NCBI GenBank assembly: GCA_031261325.1
Contig: JAISKH010000006.1
Span: 1 to 35,285, forward strand
DNA length: 35,285 nt
Reading direction: 5' to 3'
Origin: Oscillospiraceae bacterium
Lineage (GTDB): Bacteria; Bacillota; Clostridia; Oscillospirales; Oscillospiraceae
A program made the translations under genes and the position numbers. The notes beneath the pieces are model-generated. The model worked only from the letters and a program-made list of their open reading frames with translations. It had not been told where the DNA came from and did no database searches. Below are positions 1 to 7,929 of this stretch, piece after piece. The stretch's first letter is position 1; each line of letters opens with the position of its first letter.

Positions 1-454
1 GCGCCCCCTTTCCAATGCGGGAAAGGGGGGAAAGCGCACTTAAGGGGGCTGCGCCCCCTTAAGAATCCCCTGCTTCTCAAAGCACTCCAGTCTCCAGTCG
101 CTATCGCAAATCAGGTCACGAGTTACGCGGCACAAGACTACACTCTAGTGCAAGCTCGCTTCGCGAAGTTGTCAATGTTGCAACGATGTATCCTTGCCAA
201 GTGGCAGCTTGCAACACCAGCGTTAACCTACTGCCCGTAACTGCGCAGTTGGTTTGCGCCTAGCATCGGGGGTGATTTTTAAGAGGGGGTTTACCCCCTC
301 TTAAATGCGCTTTCCCCCCTTTCTCGCATAAGAAAGGGGGCCCCGCGCGGGTAGCGCAAGCAAATCTCCTTGGAGATTGAAAAACAGTCAAAAAACCAAA
401 ACAGCAAGTGCGGCGTTACGCGCAAAGGTTCCCTGCGGGGGACGGGGAATAAGG
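1..454 (+). repeat. Structured repeat copy A (left-truncated by window start)
   Basis: First of four copies of a long non-coding inverted-repeat element. Its order is hairpin H1 (4-29, stem CCCCCTTTCC/GGAAAGGGGG), hairpin H2 (39-63, CTTAAGGGGGC/GCCCCCTTAAG), a core of about 180 bp, then H2' and H1' near 270-340, then an outer arm ending in GGGAATAAGG at 454. The core contains blocks shared by all copies: CCAGTCGCTATCGCAAAT, AGTGCAAGCTCGCTTCGCGA, CCTTGCCAAGTGGCAGCTTG and GGTTTGCGCCTAGC. The window begins inside the left H1 flank, so the left outer arm is missing. The arm includes the palindrome AATCTCCTTGGAGATT near 362-377. I see no gene in these 450 bases; short open frames here run through repeat DNA. 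Confidence 0.85.
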
Positions 455-483
455 AAAAGCCCCGCCAAACGGCGGGGCTTTTT
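455..483 (-). terminator. Rho-independent terminator after the aldo/keto reductase gene
   Basis: A 12-bp perfect stem, AAAAGCCCCGCC (455-466) and GGCGGGGCTTTT (471-482), with a 4-base loop. It lies just past the stop codon of the minus-strand reductase gene. The stem ends in a short T run on either strand, so it may work in both directions. It abuts the end of repeat copy A. Confidence 0.85.
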
Positions 484-485
484 AC

Positions 486-1655
486 TTATTTGTCAACCAG
501 CGGGGAGAGCTTTGCGAGAACGTCGGGTATGTCGATGTGCTGCGGGCAATGCTCCGTGCAGGTTCCGCAGGCGACGCAATCCTTTGCTTTCGCTTGCTGG
601 AAGTTGTACATAAAGCCGCCGACATTGTCGGGGTCGCGATACACGAGATACTCGTTGTAAATGTTGATGAGCGCGGGAATGTTAATCTTCTGCGGACAGT
701 TCGGCGAGCAGTAGTTGCAGCCCGTACAGGGGATTCCGGGGAACAGCTTGATAGTATCCGCCGCCTTTTGGATAAGCGCGCGGTCCTCGTCCGTCAGCGG
801 CTTCAAGCCCTTGAACGTCTTGACGTTATCGACGAGCTGCTCATATGTGCTCATGCCGGAGAGGATTGTGATAAGCCCCTCTTTGTCCGCGACGAAGCGC
901 AGACCCCATGACGCGGACGACGCGTTCGGGTCCGCCGCCTTGAAGTCGTCCGCGGGCGCGAACGTCTCGCTGGCGAGCTTGCCGCCCTTAAGCGGCTCCA
1001 TGACCGTTACGGGCTTGTTGTGCTTGCGCGCAACCTCGTACACCTTGCGGGACTGCACGTCCTCCGAATCCCAGTCGAGGTAGTTCAGCTGAATCTGGAC
1101 GAACTCCGCGTCGGGGTGCTTCGTGAATATGCCGTCAAGCTCTTCGGGCGTGCCGTGGAACGACAGACCGTAATGCTTGACCTTGCCGGCTTCTTTAAGC
1201 TCCTTGACGTAATCCCACGCGCCGAGGTCGTCCGCCTTTTGGATTGACTGACCGCTCAAGCCGTGAATCAGGTAGAAGTCGAGGTACGGCGTTTCGAGAC
1301 GCTGCATCGTCGTGTTGAACTGGTCCTCCATGCCCTTACGGTCGTTGACCATGCCGAGGTTCAGCTTGGACGCAATCTGATACTTCTCGCGGTCGGGGTA
1401 ACGCTTAATCAGGCTGCGGCTGAGCGCTTCCTCCGACCCGCCGTAAACAAACGCGGTGTCGAAATACGTGAAGCCGTTTGCGAGGAAGTGGTCAACCATC
1501 TTGTTAATCTGCTCGTCGTCAAACGACGGGGGCGCGCCGAATCCGCCGAATCCGCCGGGCGCGGGTGCCGCTCCGGGTGGTGGCGCCTGACGCGGCAGGC
1601 GCATAAAGCCGAATCCCAGCTTCGGAATGGATTCTCCAAGGTACTTTTCTGCCAT
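486..1655 (-). CDS. Aldo/keto reductase with C-terminal 4Fe-4S domain
   Basis: A 389-residue NAD(P)H-dependent oxidoreductase of the aldo/keto reductase type that carries a ferredoxin-like tail. The catalytic tetrad is visible as Asp66 (YFDTA), Tyr71, Lys97 (ASKLN) and His131 (LIHG). Near the C-terminus are two cysteine clusters, CTGCNYCSPNC and CVACGTCTEHC, each followed by a proline-rich tail as in two-cluster ferredoxins. The substrate cannot be read from sequence; this family is common in anaerobes and is mostly uncharacterised. The ATG at 1655 has AGGAG ten bases upstream. A Pro/Gly-rich stretch at residues 23-43 (PPPGAAPAPGGFGGFGAPP) sits where relatives normally have a short loop. The gene follows the flippase gene but has its own good promoter. 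Confidence 0.9.
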   Translation of the reverse strand: MAEKYLGESIPKLGFGFMRLPRQAPPPGAAPAPGGFGGFGAPPSFDDEQINKMVDHFLANGFTYFDTAFVYGGSEEALSRSLIKRYPDREKYQIASKLNLGMVNDRKGMEDQFNTTMQRLETPYLDFYLIHGLSGQSIQKADDLGAWDYVKELKEAGKVKHYGLSFHGTPEELDGIFTKHPDAEFVQIQLNYLDWDSEDVQSRKVYEVARKHNKPVTVMEPLKGGKLASETFAPADDFKAADPNASSASWGLRFVADKEGLITILSGMSTYEQLVDNVKTFKGLKPLTDEDRALIQKAADTIKLFPGIPCTGCNYCSPNCPQKINIPALINIYNEYLVYRDPDNVGGFMYNFQQAKAKDCVACGTCTEHCPQHIDIPDVLAKLSPLVDK

Positions 1656-1689
1656 TATGTATCAGCTCCTGTTTTATAAATTTATGTCC

Positions 1690-1718
1690 ATTATATACGA
1701 ACAAAATATGTTTTTCAA
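1690..1718 (-). promoter_or_regulatory. Sigma-A-type promoter of the aldo/keto reductase gene
   Basis: On the minus strand TTGAAA (1713-1718), a 17-bp spacer and TATAAT (1690-1695). The -35 box overlaps the stop codon of the upstream flippase gene. The leader is about 25-30 bases. Confidence 0.75.
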
Positions 1719-3331
1719 TCCCTATTTCTGTCTTTTTTTCTAATGCCATAACCCCCGCGGAATAGCGCGGCGAAAAATTTCCCCGCCGCGCGCCTGATTT
1801 CCCCCGCGATTTGCGAAACGCGGCGCAGCTCGCTCTTGTCAAGGCAACCGAGCAGCGGCAAAAGCGCGCAATACAGCACAGCCGCGAGCGTTATGAACAC
1901 GACGAGCGAGCCGACTTCAGTTTGCAGCGGCGCGCGCGCCATGCCCATGCCCGCCGCCGTGAGCGTGACGGCGACGACGGCGCAGAGAACCGCCCGCGCG
2001 ATGGTTTGCAGCGGCACACGCAACCGCGTCAGCTTGCGCAACCGCCCGATACTGAGCGCGAAGTTGAACACCTCGGTGAAGCATATCATGAACAGGTAGC
2101 CCGTTATCGCGTATCGCGGGAGCAGCATGTAGACGAGCGCGACGCTGATTGCGGAGTCGAGAATGTTGTACTTCATGCTGTACATCTGCTGCCCGAGTCC
2201 GCGCAACATGCCGTCCGTCACGCTGTCGAGGTACATAATCGGCAGCAGCGGGGCGAGAACGCGGATATTGCGCCCAACGTCGGAATCCTTGTATATCGCC
2301 ATGCCCAGCTCGTCGGCGCAGGCGAACAGTATCGCCGCAACGCCGACGGAGAACAGCAGAGCCATGCGCAACGTCCTGCCCGCAAGCTCCGATATGCGCG
2401 CCGTGTCCCCGCGAACCTGCGCCTCCGTCAATTCGGGCACGAGCAGCTCCGCCAGCGACGTGAAGAACGCGGACGGGAACATGAGGACGGGAAACACCAT
2501 GCCCTGAATAGAGCCGTAATCGGCGAGAGCGCGCTCCGCCGACGCGCCCGACTTGCGGAACCCGCGCGGAACGAGCAGGTTTTGCAGCGTTGAAAGAGCC
2601 GTGCGCGCGTAAGCCGACAGCGCGAGCGGCGTCGCGATTGCGAACATGCGGCGCGTAACACCCGGTTCGGGCGCGGCTTTGCGCGGCAGGTGGCGGCGGC
2701 GGTCGAACGCGTAGAGGACGTATAACATTATAAATGAGGAGGCTTCACCCGCAACGCCGCCCGCGACGATTACGGCGCAAGCCGTCTCGGTCGTGAACCC
2801 GCGTGAGAGCGACAACGCGGCGACGATAACGCCGATGCGAATAAGCTGCTCCGCAACCTGAACCGCCGCCGACTTGACGACGCGGCACACCGCCGTGAAA
2901 TACCCCGCGAGCACCGCCGACAGCGCGAACGCCGGCAAGCTCAAGGCGAGCACCCTAAGCGACAGGACGGAGCGCGCGTCACCAACCCAGCGCGTGCCGA
3001 TTAAGTTCGCGCCGAACCACAGCGAGAGAGCCGCCGCCGTTCCGAATGCCGCCGCGTAAATCAGGCAACGACGCACGGCGGAGGTCGCGCCCGCGCCGCG
3101 ATTCATGCCGAGGTCCATGGACACGAGCCGCGTCGTCGCGAACCGTATGCCCGACACGGCGAACGTCGCCGCGAGCATGGAAACCGACATGATGAGCTGG
3201 AACAGCCCAATGCCGCCCGCGCCTATCTTGCGCGTCAGCCAAACCTGAAACACCATGCCGACGGAGCGCATTAGCAGACTCGTCGCCGTCAGCAGTATGG
3301 TGTTAATGAGCATCGCCCGCCCACGCTTCAC
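1715..3331 (-). CDS. SpoVB-family lipid/polysaccharide flippase (MOP superfamily)
   Basis: An integral membrane protein of about 538 residues with roughly 14 hydrophobic segments along its whole length. The N-terminal region (ATSLLMRSVGMVFQVWL, then a GAGGIGLFQL stretch) is typical of SpoVB/MurJ-like oligosaccharide and lipid-II flippases of the MOP superfamily. In spore formers SpoVB acts in cortex peptidoglycan assembly, but paralogues are common, so the exact substrate is uncertain. I place the start at the GTG at 3331 because GGAGG (3340-3344) lies 8 bases upstream; a GTG at 3338-3340 would overlap that site and the ATG at 3313 is too far away. Arg- and Lys-rich loops separate the helices and the C-terminus is strongly basic, in keeping with cytoplasmic placement. 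Confidence 0.8.
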   Translation of the reverse strand: MKRGRAMLINTILLTATSLLMRSVGMVFQVWLTRKIGAGGIGLFQLIMSVSMLAATFAVSGIRFATTRLVSMDLGMNRGAGATSAVRRCLIYAAAFGTAAALSLWFGANLIGTRWVGDARSVLSLRVLALSLPAFALSAVLAGYFTAVCRVVKSAAVQVAEQLIRIGVIVAALSLSRGFTTETACAVIVAGGVAGEASSFIMLYVLYAFDRRRHLPRKAAPEPGVTRRMFAIATPLALSAYARTALSTLQNLLVPRGFRKSGASAERALADYGSIQGMVFPVLMFPSAFFTSLAELLVPELTEAQVRGDTARISELAGRTLRMALLFSVGVAAILFACADELGMAIYKDSDVGRNIRVLAPLLPIMYLDSVTDGMLRGLGQQMYSMKYNILDSAISVALVYMLLPRYAITGYLFMICFTEVFNFALSIGRLRKLTRLRVPLQTIARAVLCAVVAVTLTAAGMGMARAPLQTEVGSLVVFITLAAVLYCALLPLLGCLDKSELRRVSQIAGEIRRAAGKFFAALFRGGYGIRKKDRNRD

Positions 3332-3455
3332 GCGCTCCACCTCCGATATTTATTCCGATAACCATCTCACCCAAAACCGCGCGGCGCAAGGGAGGACAAC
3401 GAAGCAATACGCGGTTTTGGGACGGGTCTTTTATATAACTTGAGCATGTACAGCC

Positions 3456-3484
3456 ATTATACGGTGCGTTTTTTGTAAAAAGTA
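3456..3484 (-). promoter_or_regulatory. Candidate promoter of the flippase gene
   Basis: A perfect TATAAT on the minus strand (3456-3461) with a weak -35 TACTTT (3479-3484) at 17 bp. The 252-bp gap to the divergent permease gene also has TGGACA (3486-3491) and TATAAA (3507-3512) on the plus strand. Their 15-bp spacing is short, but this is the best candidate I see for the permease promoter. Confidence 0.45.
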
Positions 3485-3583
3485 CTGGACAAGCGCGACT
3501 TGTCAATATAAAATGTCAAGCGAGGAAAAGGGCGGCGGAAAACGAAACTTGGTATGCCGCTAAATAAAGAAAGGGTGACGCAC

Positions 3584-4918
3584 ATGGCAAACTCGACTAA
3601 CAAGAAAAACTCGGTCGTAGGCTATCTCCCCGACGAAACCCCGTCCCTGGGCAAGCTTATACTCTTCGCTTTCCAACAAGTACTCGTCATGTTCCCCGCA
3701 ACGGTCACGGTCGCGCTCCTGACAGGGTTCCACGTTTCGACGACAATCTTCGCGAGCGGACTGGCGACGCTGTGCTTCCTGCTCATCACGCGCGGCAAAA
3801 TCCCGCTCTATTACGGCTCCAGCTTCTCGTATATCGCCGCGATTTGCGGGATTACGGGCGTGGGCTTCGGCGTTCTCGCGCCGGACGCGCTGATTAGTCA
3901 GGCGCAATTCGGCATAATCTGCTCCGGACTTGTGTCCATCGCGGCGGGCATAGTCGTTTCCCGCTTCGGCATGGACTCGATTGAAAAGGTACTCCCGCCG
4001 ACGATAACGGGTTCAATCGCGCTCGTCATCGGCATATCGCTCGCGGGCACGGCGGTCACGGGCGCGGTCGTTGACTCCGCGACGGGACTTGCGAGCAACA
4101 ACATGTGGATTGCCGCGCTCGTCACGCTGGTCGCGACGGTCGTGTTCTCCGTGTACTTAAAGGGCGTTCTCGGGCAACTGCCGATTCTGTTCGGCATACT
4201 CGTCGGCTATATCGTGAGCATTCCGCTCGGGCTTGTGGACTTCTCGGGCGTGTTCGCGGGCAACGTCATCACCGCTCCGCACTTCACGCTGCCGACGCCG
4301 AACCTCGCCGCCGTTATCGCCATCATGCCGATTGCAATCGCGACGATACCGGAATCCACGGCGCACCTGTTCCAGCTCGACATTTACGTTAACGACCTGT
4401 CGAAGAAAAAGGGCAAGGGCAAATACAACATCGCCGACAAGCTCGGTCTGAACCTAATCGGCGACGGAATAGGCGACATCGTTGCTTCGCTGTTCGGCGG
4501 ACCGGCGGGGACGAACTATGGCGAGAACATCTCGACCATGGCGATTACGAAGAACTTCTCGGTTAAAATGCTCGGCGTGGCGGCGATTATGTCAATCGTG
4601 CTGTCGTTCATCAGCCCGCTGTCGAACATCATCAACACCGTGCCGTCGGCGGTTATCAACGGCGCGTGCATATTCCTGTTCGGCGTTATCGCGGCGCAGG
4701 GCATCGCGATTATGATTAACAAGTCGGTCGATTTGTTTGACGCGAAGAACCTCGCGGTCATCGCCGTTATCCTGACCGTCGGGCTTGGCGGACACTACGG
4801 GTTCGCGGGCGGCATGATACCTTTCTTCGGCGCGGAGCTGCCCGCCATTGCGACAGCCGCCATCGTCGGTATTGTGCTCAACCTTATTCTTTCCATTGGG
4901 AAGAATAAGAAGGGGTAA
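3584..4918 (+). CDS. uraA: Uracil permease (NCS2 / nucleobase-cation symporter)
   Basis: A transporter of 444 residues that imports uracil with protons across the cytoplasmic membrane. It has about 14 hydrophobic segments. Family marks include PATVTVALLTGF near the N-terminus, LYYGSSFSYIAAI, PESTAH (Glu257) and GTNYGENISTMAITK (Glu314). The two glutamates match the substrate-binding pair of UraA, and the NYGEN form points to uracil and not to the xanthine/urate branch. I choose the ATG at 3584 because AAAGGGTG lies just upstream. An ATG 30 bases earlier (3554) is in frame but has no ribosome site. The leader resembles that of the O-acetylhomoserine sulfhydrylase gene downstream. Confidence 0.9.
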   Translation: MANSTNKKNSVVGYLPDETPSLGKLILFAFQQVLVMFPATVTVALLTGFHVSTTIFASGLATLCFLLITRGKIPLYYGSSFSYIAAICGITGVGFGVLAPDALISQAQFGIICSGLVSIAAGIVVSRFGMDSIEKVLPPTITGSIALVIGISLAGTAVTGAVVDSATGLASNNMWIAALVTLVATVVFSVYLKGVLGQLPILFGILVGYIVSIPLGLVDFSGVFAGNVITAPHFTLPTPNLAAVIAIMPIAIATIPESTAHLFQLDIYVNDLSKKKGKGKYNIADKLGLNLIGDGIGDIVASLFGGPAGTNYGENISTMAITKNFSVKMLGVAAIMSIVLSFISPLSNIINTVPSAVINGACIFLFGVIAAQGIAIMINKSVDLFDAKNLAVIAVILTVGLGGHYGFAGGMIPFFGAELPAIATAAIVGIVLNLILSIGKNKKG

Positions 4919-4930
4919 TTGTATTACCCC
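4912..4930 (+). terminator. Hairpin over the uraA stop codon, possible weak terminator
   Basis: Perfect 8-bp stem GGGGTAAT (4912-4919) / ATTACCCC (4923-4930) with a 3-base loop, spanning the TAA stop. The following TCCTTGCT is not a proper T run, so termination is doubtful. Repeat copy B begins immediately after it. Confidence 0.35.
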
Positions 4931-5549
4931 TCCTTGCTCCCCCGCGTCTTGCCGCAGCAACGCTTCCTTGTTCCCCGTCCCGCCGCGCGGCACTTTTGCG
5001 TGTTGCACTCGCCTTGCTGTATTAGTTTTTTCTATTGTTTTTCATTCTCTAAGGAGATTCGCTTGCGCTCCCCGCGCGGGGCCCCCTTTCCAATGCGGGA
5101 AAGGGGGGAAAGCGCACTTAAGAGGGGCTGCCGCCCCTCTTAAGAAACACCCTGCTTCTCAGAGCGCTTGAATCTCCAGTCGCTATCGCAAATGATATGT
5201 TCTACAGCGCAGAACAAGTTAAAAGATTAGTGCAAGCTCGCTCGCGCGAAAACTGACCCTGTTGCAACGATGTAGTCTTGCCAAGTGGCAGCTTGCAACC
5301 CAAGCGTTAACCTTTTGCCCGTAACGCCGCGCTTGGTTTGCGCCTAGCTGTGGGGGTGATTTTTAAGAGGGGGCTTGCCCCCTCTTAAATGCGCTTTCCC
5401 CCCTTTCTCGCATAAGAAAGGGGGCCCCGCGCGGGGAGCGCAAGGACGTAGATAACATCTAACAGATAACTGATAACAGATATGGAACGGAAAGACGCGA
5501 CGATAGGACGAAAGACGCAAAGTGCCCTGCGGGGGACGTGGGAATAATG
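4931..5549 (+). repeat. Structured repeat copy B (most complete copy)
   Basis: About 620 bp between uraA and metY, with no believable gene. Left arm 4931-5081, hairpin H1 at 5082-5107 (CCCCCTTTCC/GGAAAGGGGG, loop AATGCG), H2 at 5117-5144 (CTTAAGAGGGGC/GCCCCTCTTAAG), core about 5150-5355, H2' at 5362-5389, H1' at 5399-5424 (CCCCCTTTCT/AGAAAGGGGG), right arm to 5549. The outer arms are themselves inverted: the left CCTTGTTCCCCGTCCC region mirrors the right GGGGGACGTGGGAATAATG region. The whole unit can therefore fold as one long stem or as a row of local hairpins. Core blocks match copy A in the same orientation. The left end repeats itself: a CTTGCTCCCCC start at 4933 and a CCTTGTTCCCC start at 4966, which looks like a mosaic. 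Confidence 0.85.
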
Positions 5550-5570
5550 TAATTATTCCAAAAAAATAGC

Positions 5571-5599
5571 TTGACAGCAACGCCCCGCAGGGGTATAAT
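5571..5599 (+). promoter_or_regulatory. Strong sigma-A promoter of metY
   Basis: Consensus TTGACA (5571-5576), 17-bp spacer, consensus TATAAT (5594-5599). The spacer holds CCCC-GCA-GGGG (5583-5593). A 19-bp inverted repeat GGAATAAT-GTA-ATTATTCC lies at 5541-5559, just upstream of the -35 box. Either could be an operator, though no known regulator box is recognised. No SAM riboswitch or T-box fits in the leader of about 57 bases. The -35 box lies about 20 bp from the end of repeat copy B. Confidence 0.85.
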
Positions 5600-5662
5600 A
5601 AATTTAATGCCTAGTATACACATATATTTTATATGCTAAATAAAAGAAAGAGGGTACACAAA

Positions 5663-6946
5663 ATGAGCGACTACAAGTTCGAGACTATCCAACTCCACGC
5701 GGGACAGGAATCGCCCGACCCCGCAACCGACGCGCGCGCCGTGCCGATTTACCAGACCTCCAGCTACGTGTTCCCAAGCTCCGCAAGCGCGGCGGCTCGC
5801 TTCGGGCTGACCGAGAACGGCAACATCTATACCCGCCTGATGAACCCGACCTCCGACGTGTTTGAGAAGCGCATCGCGGCTCTTGAGGGCGGCGCGGCGG
5901 GACTTGCGACGGCTTCCGGCGCGGCGGCGATTACCTACGCGGCGCTGAACATCGCAAAGGCGGGCGACCACATCGTAACCGACAAGTTTATCTACGGCGG
6001 CAGCTATAATCTGTTCCTGAACACTCTGCCCGACCTCGGCGTTTCGTCCTCGTTTGTGGACGCTTCCAACCTCGCGGAGCTTGAGGCGGCGATTCAGCCG
6101 AACACGAAGCTCGTGTTTGTTGAGACGCTGGGCAACCCGAACAGCACGATTGTTGACCTCGACGCGATTGCGGAGATTGCGCACAAGCACGGGATTCCGC
6201 TCGTTGTGGACAACACGTTCGCGACGCCGTATCTGCTCCGCCCGATTGAGCACGGCGCGGACATCGTGGTGCACAGCGCGACGAAGTTTATCGGCGGTCA
6301 CGGCACGTCAATCGGCGGCGTTATCGTTGACGGCGGCAAGTTCGACTGGGCGCAGAACGACAAATTCCCCGGGCTGTCGCAGCCGAACGCGAGCTATCAC
6401 GGCGTTGTGTTCACGCAGGCGGCGGGCAACCTCGCCTACATCATCAAGGCGCGGACGACGCTGCTGCGCGACACGGGCGCGACGCTTGCCCCGCTGAATT
6501 CGTTCCTGTTCCTGCAAGGGCTGGAGACGCTTTCACTGCGCGTTGAGCGGCACGTTGAGAACGCGCTGAAGGTCGTGGACTACCTGACGAAGCACCCGCA
6601 GGTGAAGCTCGTGAACCACCCGGTTCTGCCGTCTCACCGCGATAACGAGCTGTACAAGAAGTACTTCCCGAACGGGGCGGGTTCAATCTTCACATTCGAG
6701 CTGAACGGCACAGCCGACCAAGCGCGCAAGTTCACCGAATCGCTGAAGCTGTTCTCGCTGCTCGCGAACGTCGCGGACGTGAAGTCGCTCGTAATCCACC
6801 CGGCATCGACGACGCACTCGCAGATGTCGCCGGAGGAACTGCTCGACGCGGGCATCACGCCGACGACGGTGAGGCTGTCCGTCGGCACGGAGCACATCGA
6901 CGACCTGCTCGCGGACTTGGCGCAAGCGTTCGACGCGGTGAAATAG
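5663..6946 (+). CDS. metY: O-acetylhomoserine sulfhydrylase / aminocarboxypropyltransferase
   Basis: A PLP enzyme of 427 residues that makes homocysteine from O-acetylhomoserine and sulfide in methionine synthesis. It belongs to the Cys/Met metabolism gamma family. Seen: the N-terminal [10 protein letters not shown] and [49 protein letters not shown], and the PLP lysine Lys208 in [11 protein letters not shown]. The family length is about 425-430. The ATG at 5663 is favoured because AAAGAGGGT lies upstream; an in-frame ATG at 5633 has no ribosome site. It stands alone behind a strong promoter. The end is followed by a hairpin shared with the convergent membrane-protein gene. Confidence 0.93.
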   Translation: MSDYKFETIQLHAGQESPDPATDARAVPIYQTSSYVFPSSASAAARFGLTENGNIYTRLMNPTSDVFEKRIAALEGGAAGLATASGAAAITYAALNIAKAGDHIVTDKFIYGGSYNLFLNTLPDLGVSSSFVDASNLAELEAAIQPNTKLVFVETLGNPNSTIVDLDAIAEIAHKHGIPLVVDNTFATPYLLRPIEHGADIVVHSATKFIGGHGTSIGGVIVDGGKFDWAQNDKFPGLSQPNASYHGVVFTQAAGNLAYIIKARTTLLRDTGATLAPLNSFLFLQGLETLSLRVERHVENALKVVDYLTKHPQVKLVNHPVLPSHRDNELYKKYFPNGAGSIFTFELNGTADQARKFTESLKLFSLLANVADVKSLVIHPASTTHSQMSPEELLDAGITPTTVRLSVGTEHIDDLLADLAQAFDAVK

Positions 6947-6953
6947 CATGAAA

Positions 6954-6987
6954 AACAGCACGTTTGCCGATTGGCAGACGTGCTGTT
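6954..6987 (-). terminator. Terminator between metY and the convergent membrane-protein genes
   Basis: Stem AACAGCACGT (6954-6963) / ACGTGCTGTT (6978-6987), with an inner TGCC/GGCA pairing. On the minus strand it runs into TTTTT, the classic layout for the gene ending at 6992. On the plus strand no good T run follows, so it may only partly terminate metY. Confidence 0.75.
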
Positions 6988-6991
6988 ACCA

Positions 6992-7450
6992 TTACATTTT
7001 CCTTTTTAATGAAGACGTGAAAATAAAGTTCAGCAGTTGGATTACATACGCCGACATAAGCAGTACATATGCCGCAACAATCTCGCCGAAGAGCATCAGC
7101 GCGCCGCCGCCGAATATTATAACTAACCGCATGGCGCGCAGGGTCAGGCTGTTGGCTTGGGCGGTTATTGCCTTACCGCGCTCATCGTCGGCGGCAAGCT
7201 CGTCGTCGCGCGCTTGCTCGGGGTTGCGGCGTTTATTTATGCGTTTGATTACGTCGGGCACCGACGACAGCACCATAAGCGCTATGCACAGCCACAAGAC
7301 CCAGTACGGCAACGGCTGCTTGAAGATTGTCTCGGAGTTTGCCCCGTCGCCGCGAATGGTGTTCACGGTGACCATCAGCCACGCGAACGCGGTTGAAACC
7401 ACAAAGGTTGTAACCCACAGTACGATGCGTTTACGCTTGCTCTTATCCAT
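6992..7450 (-). CDS. Small membrane protein, DUF2178-like (paralogue 1)
   Basis: 152 residues with about four hydrophobic segments, two before and two after a charged middle. The middle reads RINKRRNPEQARDDELAADD, then ERGKAI. This pattern resembles DUF2178-type membrane proteins, which often sit beside small XRE regulators; the family assignment is tentative. The function is unknown. The ATG at 7450 has AAGGAGG eight bases upstream. It is the last gene of a three-gene unit (XRE regulator, paralogue 2, paralogue 1). The charged motif and C-terminal pattern are shared with the next gene, which suggests tandem duplication. Confidence 0.7.
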   Translation of the reverse strand: MDKSKRKRIVLWVTTFVVSTAFAWLMVTVNTIRGDGANSETIFKQPLPYWVLWLCIALMVLSSVPDVIKRINKRRNPEQARDDELAADDERGKAITAQANSLTLRAMRLVIIFGGGALMLFGEIVAAYVLLMSAYVIQLLNFIFTSSLKRKM

Positions 7451-7471
7451 TTAGTTTTCCTCCTTAATTAT

Positions 7472-7927
7472 CTACATCGTCCGCTTATAGTGCAGCGTGT
7501 ACAGCAGCTTAATCAACTCCACCGCCCAGTATGAAGCATACAGGGCGTAGTACAGCACAGTCTCGCCGCGAAACATCATCACAAGCGACACAAGCATCAG
7601 CAGCGTTTGCGCCATAGACAGCGTTGAGGATTCGGCGCGCGCTTTTATGGCACGTCCGCGCTCGTCGTCCTCCGCAATCTCGTCGTCCCGCGCCTGTGCG
7701 GGGTTGCGCCGCTTTTTAATCGCGCGGAATATGCTATGCAGCACCGGCACGGCTATGAGCGCGGTGTATACCCACTCCATCGGAGCCGGCACCGGCTGCG
7801 GCTCGCGTATATCGACATGCTTGCCGAGCAGATAGATAATCGGCGCAACAAACAAAGCAATCACCGCAAGCATCACAATTACGCCAATCACCTTCCGCGG
7901 GCTCCAATGGTCGTTGTCCTTTTTCAT
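7472..7927 (-). CDS. Small membrane protein, DUF2178-like (paralogue 2)
   Basis: 151 residues starting MKKDNDHWSPRK, with about four hydrophobic segments. The central AIKKRRNPAQARDDEIAEDD, then ERGRAI, closely matches its neighbour at 6992-7450. The substrate or partner is unknown. I choose the ATG at 7927 (GGAGG about 10 bases upstream). A TTG at 7933 overlapping the stop of the regulator gene is an alternative with tighter coupling. Its position directly behind an autoregulated XRE gene suggests it is the main target of that regulator. Confidence 0.7.
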   Translation of the reverse strand: MKKDNDHWSPRKVIGVIVMLAVIALFVAPIIYLLGKHVDIREPQPVPAPMEWVYTALIAVPVLHSIFRAIKKRRNPAQARDDEIAEDDERGRAIKARAESSTLSMAQTLLMLVSLVMMFRGETVLYYALYASYWAVELIKLLYTLHYKRTM

Positions 7928-7929
7928 GC

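Noticed and set aside
1..454. CRISPR array
   Set aside because: The repeats are few, far apart, hundreds of bases long and partly inverted. No regular spacers or cas genes are present.
1811..2593. Long antisense open frames opposite the flippase, suf, hydroxylase and purine genes
   Set aside because: High GC opens many frames opposite real genes. These have Arg- and Val-rich compositions, no ribosome sites and no family marks.
4919..5171. Open reading frames inside repeat copies (for example 4919-5143, 5344-5580, 8244-8784, 34905-35129)
   Set aside because: They run through GC-rich hairpins, are not kept in length or frame between copies, and lack ribosome sites. The conservation pattern fits a fold, not a protein.
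5600..5662. SAM riboswitch or T-box before metY
   Set aside because: The leader is under 60 bases and has no long paired structure or T-box sequence.
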